DNA from: JBDHXE01 sp039810525 | GTDB lineage: Bacteria > Bacteroidota > Ignavibacteria > Kapaibacteriales > UBA2268 | Direction: 5' to 3' | Assembly (NCBI GenBank): GCA_039810525.1 | Contig: JBDHXE010000016.1 | Span: 1 to 22,751, forward strand | DNA length: 22,751 bases | In this document: positions 15,012 to 21,790 of the stretch, piece by piece | How the letters are laid out: each line of letters opens with the position of its first letter | How positions within the stretch are numbered: the first letter of the stretch is position 1 | The notes under the pieces: generated by a model | Database searches by the model: none | Seen by the model: the letters and a program-made list of their open reading frames with translations, nothing else | Told to the model about the DNA's origin: nothing | Position numbers and translations under genes: made by a program

Positions 15012-15881
15012 CTATAATTCACTGTTTTCAAATTCATTAATATAATTTTGTACCTTTTTAACATAATTCATTGTTTCTTTAAAAGGTGGTATGCCATTGT
15101 ATTTCTCTACATTTCCCGGTCCAGCATTATATGCAGCTAAAGCTAAATTAATATCACCATTAAATCTCTTTAACATTTGACTTAAATAATTAGTTCCACC
15201 CATTATATTTTGATGTGGATCGTAAGAATTAGTAACCCCTAAATCTTTAGCAGTTCCATCCATCAATTGCATAAGTCCTTTTGCACCTACATTCGATCTT
15301 GCCTCATTCTTAGCTGCTGATTCAGTGGTTATTACTGCTTTAATCAAGCTCTGAGGAACATTAAACTTCTCAGATGCACTACTAATTATATCATTATAAG
15401 GTTCTAACCTTTTATTCACCCTTTCCAAAAAATTACCACTAATTATATTATTATCAGATTTAGGTAATATGGGTCTGGATTTATTTACACCCTCAATAAT
15501 ATTTACTGCAGGATTGATTATTGTTTTTGGTTTAAGAGTTTCACCACCTGATAACTGTTCGTATATCTTTTGAGCTATACCAATACCTAAGCCATTATTA
15601 GCAATTTGTTCAGTTAATAAAACATTTGAATAATCCATCAAAACATCACTTCCAAATCCTCCATCACCTTCATTATTTAATTGTGCAGATTTCATTTCTT
15701 TAAACATCATATTCATAAAAATGGCTTCAAATCCACGAGCTACTTTATCTAAATCATTCCTATCTTTATCAGTTAATTTTTGATTAATTTTAATATGCTT
15801 AGCTTGATTAACGGTCTTATCATTAATAGAATTAATTGCATTGGTGTTGTTCAAATCAATATTTAAATTTTCTATTGTCAT
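15012..15881 (-). CDS. flgJ: FlgJ-type rod-binding protein fused to a lytic transglycosylase (SLT) domain
   Basis: This 289-aa protein has two domains. Residues about 35-112 match the rod-binding FlgJ N-terminus (VARGFEAIFMNMMFKEMKSA...GFGSDVLMDYSNVLLTEQIA...GIGIAQKIYEQL). After a linker, residues about 160-285 form a soluble lytic transglycosylase domain with catalytic E187 (TTES), GLMQLM (202-207) and AAYNAGPGNV (249-258). It would cap the growing rod and cut peptidoglycan so the rod can pass. In gammaproteobacterial FlgJ the C-terminal domain is an unrelated GH73 glucosaminidase. There is no signal peptide, consistent with export through the flagellar system. It starts 1 bp after flgI. Confidence 0.93.
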   Translation of the reverse strand: MTIENLNIDLNNTNAINSINDKTVNQAKHIKINQKLTDKDRNDLDKVARGFEAIFMNMMFKEMKSAQLNNEGDGGFGSDVLMDYSNVLLTEQIANNGLGIGIAQKIYEQLSGGETLKPKTIINPAVNIIEGVNKSRPILPKSDNNIISGNFLERVNKRLEPYNDIISSASEKFNVPQSLIKAVITTESAAKNEARSNVGAKGLMQLMDGTAKDLGVTNSYDPHQNIMGGTNYLSQMLKRFNGDINLALAAYNAGPGNVEKYNGIPPFKETMNYVKKVQNYINEFENSEL

Positions 15882-15882
15882 A

Positions 15883-16983
15883 CTATTGTATAATTAATTC
15901 ACCTTGCAGAGTACCCGCTTCTTTAAGAGCTTGGAAAATAGAAATTAAATCACGAGGCGCTACCCCCAAAGCATTCAAAGCATTAGCCATATCTTGAACT
16001 GTAGGTCCTTGCACCACCAATGGATTAGCTTTATTCATCTCCTCTTTAGCAGTAATTTCTGCTGTTTCAACAGGCTGAGGTGGCCTAATTGTAAAAGGTG
16101 CTGGTTGTGGAACTAATACTTGTTTTTGAATAGATATTTCCAAACCACTATGAGCTATTACAGAAGGCAATAATTGTACATTGCCACCTACTACTATAGT
16201 ACCAGTCCTCTCATTTATGACAACTCTTGCTATTGGATCGCTTATTACATTCAATACTTCAATTTGAGCTATCAATCTCATAATTTGTGAATTATTTTGC
16301 CCAGCAGGCATCTGCACTTGCACAGTACCAGCATCGCTAATAGTAGCCGAATTTGCTAAACCTGCCGATCCATTAATAGCATCTGCTATCCTTGTAGCAG
16401 TTGTAAAATCTGGATCCTTTAATGATATTTTAATCTGTTGATTATCTACAATCTGAGCAGGAATATCTACTTCCATAATTAATCCATTTGGAACTCTACC
16501 AGTAGTAGCAATATTTTTACCCAGTCTCGAGCCAAGAGAATTTATATCATAACCACCCACAGCTAATGGGCCTTGAGCCATTCCTATTATATTACCATTT
16601 GATAATGATAAAGGAGTCATCAAAAGTACTCCACCTTGCAATGATGTAGCATCACCAATCGAAGACACAACTACATCTACTTTACTTCCCTTTTTAGCAA
16701 AAGTTGGTATATTCGCAGTAATAATTACAGCAGCTACATTTCTCATACGAGGGTTTCTATCAGGAATAGTCAAGCCAAATCTTTTCAGCATATTAGCTAC
16801 TGACTGTACAGTATAGCTTGCTTGTTGATTATCACCAGTCTGATTCAAACCAGTTACTAATCCATAGCCAATTACTTGTGAAGCACTTACTCCTTCCACA
16901 AAAGCAATATCTTTGATCCTTGCTCCCAGAAGCCAATTAAACGAAAGTATAAATAATAATAATATGCTAATTAATATTTTCAT
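15883..16983 (-). CDS. flgI: Flagellar P-ring protein FlgI
   Basis: This 366-aa periplasmic protein builds the P-ring bushing around the rod in the peptidoglycan. It has a Sec signal peptide (about residues 1-20, ending NWLLGA), then ARIKDIAFVEGVSASQVIGYGLVTGLNQTGDN, a hallmark of FlgI, followed by TVQSVANMLKRFGLTIP, NVAAVIITANIPTFAKKG, VIDPIARVVINERTGTIVVGG-like strands and a C-terminal VVQGPTVQDMANALNALGVAPRDLISIFQALKEAGTLQGELIIQ. The length is typical. The start codon follows the flgH stop directly (TAAATG), so the two are translationally coupled. With FlgH it shows that the cell has an outer membrane. Confidence 0.97.
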   Translation of the reverse strand: MKILISILLLFILSFNWLLGARIKDIAFVEGVSASQVIGYGLVTGLNQTGDNQQASYTVQSVANMLKRFGLTIPDRNPRMRNVAAVIITANIPTFAKKGSKVDVVVSSIGDATSLQGGVLLMTPLSLSNGNIIGMAQGPLAVGGYDINSLGSRLGKNIATTGRVPNGLIMEVDIPAQIVDNQQIKISLKDPDFTTATRIADAINGSAGLANSATISDAGTVQVQMPAGQNNSQIMRLIAQIEVLNVISDPIARVVINERTGTIVVGGNVQLLPSVIAHSGLEISIQKQVLVPQPAPFTIRPPQPVETAEITAKEEMNKANPLVVQGPTVQDMANALNALGVAPRDLISIFQALKEAGTLQGELIIQ

Positions 16984-17559
16984 TTAGAATAGCAACCTTA
17001 AAAACTTAGTTAATAAACCAGGCTCTTGGATTTCAGATACTGAGCCTTCGCCTTCAATAATCAGCGACAGATCTAATATACTATAAGAATAAACCGAATT
17101 ATCTGGCCTTACATCTACAGGTCTTATTACGCCCTGAATTACAATTGTCTGCGTCTCGCCATTTACCTTAGTTGTTCTTTTTCCTTCTATTTTAAGATTT
17201 CCATTATCCACAATTTCAAGTACTTTGGCTGATAATTTAGCTCTAATCTTTTCGTTGCGTGCAGTTTTGCCACTACCTTGATGACCTGTGCCTGTTCCAA
17301 AAGAACCTCCATAAGCATTATTACCACCACCAGAATTAATTCCAAGATTACCAGATATATTGGTCTCTCTCGAGGAATTAGTAATAGCAGAATTATCAGC
17401 TTGGGTATCTTCGGTAATAAGTATCATAATAGCATCGCCGGCTTGAAAAGCTTTGACATCAGAAAATAGCGATCGAGAACTATTTTGGCTAAACTGTGCA
17501 AAACTATTAGCATATAATGCTAATAAAAATATTAAAGATATATTAATGATTCTTTCCAT
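16984..17559 (-). CDS. flgH: Flagellar L-ring protein FlgH, without a lipobox cysteine
   Basis: This 191-aa protein forms the outer-membrane L-ring bushing. Recognisable segments are SLFSDVKAFQAGDAIMILITEDTQADNS, a Gly/Asn-rich stretch (about residues 73-98), KIRAKLSAKVLEIVDNGNLKIEGKRTTKVNGETQTIVIQGVIRPVDV and a short C-terminus. The length is slightly below the usual 220-240 aa. The N-terminus is a normal signal peptide with likely cleavage after SFA (residue 21). Unlike well-studied FlgH proteins, there is no lipobox; the whole protein has no cysteine. The start is secure: GAGGTAGGAT precedes the ATG, and an in-frame TAG lies two codons upstream. It is coupled directly to flgI. Confidence 0.94.
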   Translation of the reverse strand: MERIINISLIFLLALYANSFAQFSQNSSRSLFSDVKAFQAGDAIMILITEDTQADNSAITNSSRETNISGNLGINSGGGNNAYGGSFGTGTGHQGSGKTARNEKIRAKLSAKVLEIVDNGNLKIEGKRTTKVNGETQTIVIQGVIRPVDVRPDNSVYSYSILDLSLIIEGEGSVSEIQEPGLLTKFLRLLF

Positions 17560-17583
17560 ATCCTACCTCTAAACTATTAGAAT

Positions 17584-18270
17584 TTAATGTATTAATACAC
17601 TACCATCAGCTTGTACAATACCATAGAGTATTCTTTTGTTTGATGCCTCGATAGATATCCTAATAGGTTGTCCTTCTGAGCCATCTTCCAAAGCTATACC
17701 TTGTGCTTTCACAGAAATAGCACCTGAATTAGAATAAATTATCACCTTATCACCACGATTTATTATCTTATCGCTCTCTATCATATTAGATTGAATTAGT
17801 GAACCTTTCTGAATATATTTAGTTGATTTCTTCCCAATAATATTTAGATTTATAATATCGTTGCTTTCATACTTATTTTTATCAATTAACTTATATTCTA
17901 TATCATCAGAACTAATAATAGAATTACGATATATATTTTTAGTAGCAAATGGCATTTCTATAAAATCTATTATTCTTACAGAAATATTTAGAATCTTTAA
18001 TTTAATATTGTCAGCTTTAAAAACAATTTGTAAATTGATAATACCACTAAAAATTCCATCATTATTGATAATAGAAGCAGTAACTCCTGATTGAGAATAT
18101 TTGATAGGTTCTATCTTGCTAATAATTTCGTAATCCGAACTTTGTGCTATATTATCTTTAAGATATGTATTAATAGCACTGCGTATAGTCTGTTCAGAAA
18201 AAGTAGATTGAGCAAGTAATTGTAAAATATTAACAATGAATAATATCAATATATTAAAAAACAATTTCAT
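17584..18270 (-). CDS. flgA: Flagellar P-ring assembly chaperone FlgA
   Basis: This 228-aa periplasmic protein helps FlgI polymerise into the P-ring. A signal peptide covers about residues 1-20 (ending QLLAQ). A poorly conserved N-terminal region is followed by an SAF-type C-terminal domain: ATKNIYRNSIISSDDIEYKLID, then KYIQKGSLIQSNMIESDKIINRGDKVIIYSNSGAISVKAQGIALEDGSEGQPIRI and a final GIVQADGSV. The phrase pattern 'G..l....v....v..G..V.v....g.i.v...g.Al..g..G..I.v.n' is typical of FlgA. It starts 1 bp after flgG and ends 24 bp before flgH, so its product appears with its P-ring client. Confidence 0.92.
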   Translation of the reverse strand: MKLFFNILILFIVNILQLLAQSTFSEQTIRSAINTYLKDNIAQSSDYEIISKIEPIKYSQSGVTASIINNDGIFSGIINLQIVFKADNIKLKILNISVRIIDFIEMPFATKNIYRNSIISSDDIEYKLIDKNKYESNDIINLNIIGKKSTKYIQKGSLIQSNMIESDKIINRGDKVIIYSNSGAISVKAQGIALEDGSEGQPIRISIEASNKRILYGIVQADGSVLIH

Positions 18271-18271
18271 A

Positions 18272-19060
18272 CTATCTCTTTAAATTAACAGCAGTACCGA
18301 GAATATTATCGGCTGTAGTAACCGATTTTGAGTTTAATTCGTATGCTCGCTGAGCCGTAATCATATTTACCATTTCTTCCACAATATCTACATTAGATGC
18401 TTCTAAATGGCTTTGGATTATTTCACCCGTATTCATATTGCCGGGCTGATCCAAAATAGCTGCACCCGATGCAGGTGATTCTACAAATAGATTATTCCCA
18501 ATTGATTTTAACCCAGAAGGATTTACAAATCTCGCTAAATCAATTTGCCCTAACGTTTGAAAATCTACACCACCTTCGTTCAATACACTTACTACACCAT
18601 CTGCACTTACTTGTACCTCTATGGCATCGTCAGGTACATTGAACCCAGGCTCAAGCGGGAATCCTTGTGAATTGACAATATCTCCATTTTTGTTTAACTG
18701 AAATGAACCATCACGAGTATATGCATAAGTATTATCAGGTTTTCTTACTACGAAAAAGCCTTCGCCATTAATAGCCAAATCTAATTGATTATTAGTAGTT
18801 TGCATATCACCTTGGCTAAATATCTTCTTAGTTGCACTAAGTTCTGTTCCTGATCCAATTTGTACTTCATTTAATGGCTCTACGCCAGTACGAGCTACAC
18901 CACCAGCTGGTCTCAATGTCTCATAAAGCAAATCTTGGAATTCAGGCCTTACCTTTTTGAAACCAGTAGTATTTATGTTAGACAAATTATTAGAAATAAT
19001 TTCTACATATCTTTGCTGAGCAGTCAAGCCAGTTGCTGCTGTTCTGAGAGTTTTATCCAT
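18272..19060 (-). CDS. flgG: Flagellar distal rod protein FlgG
   Basis: This 262-aa distal rod subunit begins KTLRTAATGLTAQQRYVEIISNNLSNINTTGFKKVRPEFQDLLYETLRPAGG, the FlgG signature including the 'F..LLY.t...pG' stretch, and ends SHLEASNVDIVEEMVNMITAQRAYELNSKSVTTADNILGTAVNLKR. The central domain has INGEGFFVVRKPDNTYAYTRDGSFQLNKNGDIVNSQGFPLEP. The length equals that of typical FlgG (260-262 aa), so this copy rather than the upstream paralogue is the true FlgG. The ATG at 19060 follows AAGGATG. It lies 47 bp after flgF. No signal peptide is present, as expected for flagellar export. Confidence 0.97.
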   Translation of the reverse strand: MDKTLRTAATGLTAQQRYVEIISNNLSNINTTGFKKVRPEFQDLLYETLRPAGGVARTGVEPLNEVQIGSGTELSATKKIFSQGDMQTTNNQLDLAINGEGFFVVRKPDNTYAYTRDGSFQLNKNGDIVNSQGFPLEPGFNVPDDAIEVQVSADGVVSVLNEGGVDFQTLGQIDLARFVNPSGLKSIGNNLFVESPASGAAILDQPGNMNTGEIIQSHLEASNVDIVEEMVNMITAQRAYELNSKSVTTADNILGTAVNLKR

Positions 19061-19107
19061 AATTCATCCTTGAATTTATGATTATCCTTAATTGGATAAA
19101 TTAAAAA

Positions 19108-19887
19108 TTAAATATATCTACCAATAGCAATAGACCTATCAAGAGTACCATCATTAGTTTGAATTACCTTGCTTCCTGCCTCAAACATTCTTTGTAACTC
19201 TATCATATTTACCATTTCACTTACAATATTGACATTCGATGACTCTAACCAACCTTGCTTAATATTAACATTATCAGGGTTTACATCCTGTAATTCAGAT
19301 TGCCAAGTAGCTATAAACTCTTGATTTGAAATCCTCTGAAGAGTATGATAATCCTGTATATCAACGATTTTTACTTTTCCTATCGAAAAATCATTGACAA
19401 ATACTTCACCCTGATCGTTAATCCTTATTCCAGTTTCCTTATTGTCATTCGTAATTTCGTGCTTTGATAAAATTTCCTTAGATACATTGATTATGCCATC
19501 AGTACCCATCAAAAATTTGCCATCCATGGCAACAATTGTTCCATCATCATTCAACTGAAAATTGCCTGCTCTTGTTAGAAAATCCTTTCCTTCACTATCC
19601 TTTAAAAGGAAGAAACCTTTACCATCAATTGAAAGGTCGAGCGGATTGTCAGTCTTTTCGAAAGCTCCATTACTGAAATCATAATAAGAGCCAATAGGTG
19701 GGTCATTTTGCTCTACATCGCCTTTGACATTGTAAAAATTAGCCCTTGCATCCTGCAAATTTCGTTCAAAAACAGACGCTCTTTTGAATCCAGTCGATGA
19801 AGCATTTGCTATATTATTAGCAACTACTTCCAACCTAGTCTGTTGGTTTTGCATTCCTAAACCTGCGATATATAACTCTTTTAACAT
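19108..19887 (-). CDS. flgF: Flagellar proximal/distal rod protein FlgF
   Basis: This 259-aa axial protein is a paralogue of FlgG. It has the N-terminal axial motif LEVVANNIANASSTGFKR, the central LDLSIDGKGFFLLKDSEGKDFLTRAGNFQLNDDGTIVAMDG and the C-terminal ESSNVNIVSEMVNMIELQRMFEAGSKVIQTNDGTLDRSI. It lacks the FlgG-specific stretch with LLYETLRPAGG, and it lies immediately upstream of flgG, which makes FlgF the best call. It is the first gene of the long flagellar block. AGGT lies just before the ATG at 19887, and an exact TAnnTTTG box lies about 22 bp upstream. It is more divergent than FlgG, so a generic rod/hook protein label is the fallback. Confidence 0.88.
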   Translation of the reverse strand: MLKELYIAGLGMQNQQTRLEVVANNIANASSTGFKRASVFERNLQDARANFYNVKGDVEQNDPPIGSYYDFSNGAFEKTDNPLDLSIDGKGFFLLKDSEGKDFLTRAGNFQLNDDGTIVAMDGKFLMGTDGIINVSKEILSKHEITNDNKETGIRINDQGEVFVNDFSIGKVKIVDIQDYHTLQRISNQEFIATWQSELQDVNPDNVNIKQGWLESSNVNIVSEMVNMIELQRMFEAGSKVIQTNDGTLDRSIAIGRYI

Positions 19888-19908
19888 TGCATACCTATTG
19901 TTTTATAT

Positions 19909-19916
19909 CAAATATA
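19909..19916 (-). promoter_or_regulatory. TAnnTTTG-type -7 box before flgF
   Basis: Read on the minus strand, the site is TATATTTG, an exact match to the Bacteroidota -7 consensus. It would place transcription start about 18 nt before the flgF ATG. The -33 partner is weak: TTG occurs 25 nt upstream instead of about 19. Confidence 0.3.
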
Positions 19917-20033
19917 CAAGAGATATGCCAATAGGATAACACAATAAATAAATATGTAGTAATAATTTAAAAAACAATGACTTACGACATTATAGGTATT
20001 CTGAGATTTAGATACTAATAATTAAATGATTAT

Positions 20034-20069
20034 ATTATTAACCAAAATAATGGTTCATTGGTTAATAAT
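20034..20069. repeat. 12-bp perfect inverted repeat upstream of flgF
   Basis: ATTATTAACCAA (20034-20045) and TTGGTTAATAAT (20058-20069) are perfect inverse complements separated by 12 nt. It lies about 150 bp upstream of flgF. No T-run follows on either strand, so a regulator site or an RNA structure is more likely than a terminator. Confidence 0.55.
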
Positions 20070-20178
20070 GAGCTGATAATAAAAATATATTCTGTTATTG
20101 TGTATGTTAAAAAAATAGTTTTAAAATTGACTATTGGATTTAAATTAAAGTCATTACAATTAAAATTAAGCATTGTAT

Positions 20179-20214
20179 TATTATCATTCATCAGAATTAA
20201 ATATTATCATTCAT
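20179..20214. repeat. 13-bp direct repeat, 23-bp period
   Basis: TATTATCATTCAT occurs at 20179-20191 and again at 20202-20214. The spacing is close to two helical turns, so both copies would face the same side of the DNA, as is common for tandem regulator sites. Confidence 0.5.
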
Positions 20215-20226
20215 AATTCCTTTTTG

Positions 20227-20243
20227 AAATGGTAATACCATTT
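20227..20243. promoter_or_regulatory. 17-bp palindrome, operator-like
   Basis: AAATGGTAATACCATTT has two perfect 8-bp half-sites, AAATGGTA and TACCATTT, around one central base. There is no following T-run. It lies 13 bp downstream of the direct repeats and about 100 bp downstream of tRNA-Pro. Confidence 0.45.
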
Positions 20244-20343
20244 AATACAAGGAAATATGAATAAATATATATATCAATGCACTAAGTTACTACTTAAATA
20301 TCATAAATATAGCAATTGTAATAGATTGTAATTGAGAAATGTG

Positions 20344-20418
20344 TCGGAATGGGCGGATTCGAACCGCCGGCCCCCACTACCCCAAAGTGGTGCGCTAACC
20401 GGGCTGCGCTACATCCCG
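20344..20418 (-). tRNA. tRNA-Pro (anticodon GGG)
   Basis: A 75-nt cloverleaf: acceptor CGGGATG pairs with CATTCCG (one G-U), the D arm is GCGC/GCGC, and the anticodon stem CCACT/AGTGG encloses loop TTGGGGT, giving anticodon GGG (proline, CCC and CCU). The variable loop has 5 nt, the T arm is GGCGG-TTCGAAT-CCGCC and the discriminator is A. CCA is not encoded. It stands alone between smpB and the flagellar spacer. Confidence 0.96.
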
Positions 20419-20431
20419 AAAAAACAGATTA

Positions 20432-20462
20432 CAAATAAAACATATTTTGAGGAAATATACAA
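20432..20462 (-). promoter_or_regulatory. Possible tRNA-Pro promoter
   Basis: Read on the minus strand, TTG (20460-20462) is followed by 20 nt and TTTATTTG (20432-20439), one base from the TAnnTTTG consensus. It starts directly after the smpB stop and would give a leader of about 10 nt before the tRNA. Confidence 0.35.
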
Positions 20463-20939
20463 CTAATATTTCATTTTTCTTTCTATCTCACGCTTATGCT
20501 CTCTTTCCTTAGTAGCTTCACGCTTATCATATTTTTTCTTAGCCTTTACAGTTGCTATCTCCAATTTAACTAAATGTCCAGAAAAATAAATTTCTAATGG
20601 TACTATAGTCATACCTTTTTCGGCAGTTGCTGTTTTTAATTTATTCAATTCATAATCGTGCACTAATAGTTTTCTATCACGTTTAGGCTTATGGTTTTCT
20701 CTATTGCCTTGTTCATATTCATTAATATGCAAATTAATTATATATAGTTCATTCCCACGTAGAATACAATACGCATCTACCATACTACATCTACCATTGC
20801 GAAGAGATTTGACCTCTGTACCACTAAGAACAATTCCAGCCTCAAATTTAGTAACAATAGTATAATCATAAAATGCTTTTCTATTAGTACTAATAGACTT
20901 AATTTCTCGCTCTCTATGCTCAGGAAGTTCTGTTTTCAT
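20463..20939 (-). CDS. smpB: SsrA (tmRNA)-binding protein SmpB
   Basis: This 158-aa partner of tmRNA in rescuing stalled ribosomes has the expected order: NRKAFYDYTIVTKFEAGIVLSGTEVKSLRNGRCSMVDAYC (the OB-fold start, with GTEVKSLR highly diagnostic), NLHINEYEQGNRENHKPKRDRKLLVHDYELNKL, and GMTIVPLEIYFSGHLVKLEIATVKAKKKYDKREA followed by a basic C-terminal tail that enters the decoding centre. The length is typical. The ATG at 20939 lies inside the 3' end of the upstream membrane-protein gene (20-bp overlap), so translation is probably coupled. I see no ssrA gene in the adjoining sequence. Confidence 0.97.
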   Translation of the reverse strand: MKTELPEHREREIKSISTNRKAFYDYTIVTKFEAGIVLSGTEVKSLRNGRCSMVDAYCILRGNELYIINLHINEYEQGNRENHKPKRDRKLLVHDYELNKLKTATAEKGMTIVPLEIYFSGHLVKLEIATVKAKKKYDKREATKEREHKREIERKMKY

Positions 20940-21699
20940 AATTTTTAGTATCGTCTAGATTAATAAATAAAAGTGTCATCAGAATAACGAAATAACTACA
21001 TATTGTATTAACTATTGTATTAAAAATCAATTCAGAGAATAATGTTCTTGAGAATAATGTGTATGGAATGCTAACTGCCATCGAAGTAATAGCAGACAAT
21101 ATATATATGATGATTAAATATATAAATACTTTTGCCCACCTACCATTTACTACTCTATAGCTATAGCCGAAAGACATCCAAAGATTAATATTTCTAGTAA
21201 TAAATGCAAAAACAGAAAATGAGAAAAATAATAATACACCAATTACCGGAATAAAACTAACCAAGAATATAGTAATATATCTTAAAGAGCAAAACATCCA
21301 GAAAAACAATAATACAAAAAATAAGATAATCGTGCCCAAATTGACTAATAAATCACTTCTAAATCGTTTAAAAGAATAAGTAAAAATGCTCCTTATACTA
21401 AAATCCAAATTGTTTAATCTATTGATAGTAAACGAAATGATAGGAATATTAGATAATGATGTCAAAAAGAAAATAGATGTCAAGTAAAATGATAAATAGC
21501 CAGAATCTTTGCCCGTATACGAATAAATACCTTTAATATCTACATCAGGCAGCCATATAATTATTAAATTAATTATAAAATAAGAAAATAAAGCTATAGA
21601 AATAATATTCAAAAAATTATACCGATAAATATTCCATGCTATACCTATCAAGTCATAGAGATCATATTCTATAGTTTCTTTTAATTTACTAGTAATCAT
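20920..21699 (-). CDS. Unrecognised polytopic membrane protein
   Basis: This 259-aa hydrophobic protein has about six membrane segments: roughly residues 28-50, 70-90, 115-140, 140-168, 190-212 and 228-248. It has short polar ends. A juxtamembrane helix, KETIEYDLYDLIGIAWNIYRYNFLNII, precedes the first segment, a layout seen in DUF975-like and 'glycerophosphodiester phosphodiesterase membrane domain' families, but I see no firm signature. No enzyme motif is visible. The ATG at 21699 sits directly on the end of a U-tract that follows an 18-bp hairpin, with no Shine-Dalgarno sequence. The gene overlaps smpB by 20 bp at its 3' end. Function unknown. Confidence 0.7.
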   Translation of the reverse strand: MITSKLKETIEYDLYDLIGIAWNIYRYNFLNIISIALFSYFIINLIIIWLPDVDIKGIYSYTGKDSGYLSFYLTSIFFLTSLSNIPIISFTINRLNNLDFSIRSIFTYSFKRFRSDLLVNLGTIILFFVLLFFWMFCSLRYITIFLVSFIPVIGVLLFFSFSVFAFITRNINLWMSFGYSYRVVNGRWAKVFIYLIIIYILSAITSMAVSIPYTLFSRTLFSELIFNTIVNTICSYFVILMTLLFINLDDTKNYENRTS

Positions 21700-21705
21700 A
21701 AAAAA

Positions 21706-21780
21706 AATTACTTTTTCTATTTAACTATATACAAAATAATAAAATTAATGTAAATAGAATGATAAATAGAAAAAGTAATT
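21706..21780 (-). terminator. 18-bp hairpin plus U-tract, terminator- or attenuator-like
   Basis: Two perfect complementary 18-bp arms (21706-21723 and 21763-21780; core CTTTTTCTATTTA / TAAATAGAAAAAG) flank a 39-nt loop. On the minus strand the second arm is followed by a run of T ending at 21700, immediately before the ATG at 21699. It lies 10 bp after the glycosyltransferase stop. A second partial copy of one arm (TAAATAGAA at 21751-21759) allows an alternative pairing. The stem is mainly A-T. Confidence 0.6.
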
Positions 21781-21790
21781 GTAAAGTAAA

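Larger units (their letters stand above)
19888..20343. other. AT-rich non-coding spacer upstream of the flagellar block
   Basis: About 456 bp between tRNA-Pro and flgF show no convincing gene on either strand. They contain a promoter-like box (19909-19916), a 12-bp inverted repeat (20034-20069), a 13-bp direct repeat (20179-20191 and 20202-20214) and a 17-bp palindrome (20227-20243). A 24-codon plus-strand reading frame (20257-20331) is the only small ORF with a plausible ribosome site. The spacer is the most likely control region for the flgF-to-motA block. Confidence 0.6.

Noticed and set aside
18306..18313. Minus-strand GCCGATAA, an exact sigma-28 -10 box, inside the end of flgG
   Set aside because: It encodes conserved residues of the FlgG C-terminus (TADN), and no TAAAGTTT-like -35 is found 11 nt upstream.
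19888..20343. Possible ssrA (tmRNA) gene near smpB
   Set aside because: The spacer is too AT-rich and lacks a tRNA-like T arm or a GC-rich acceptor end other than those of tRNA-Pro.
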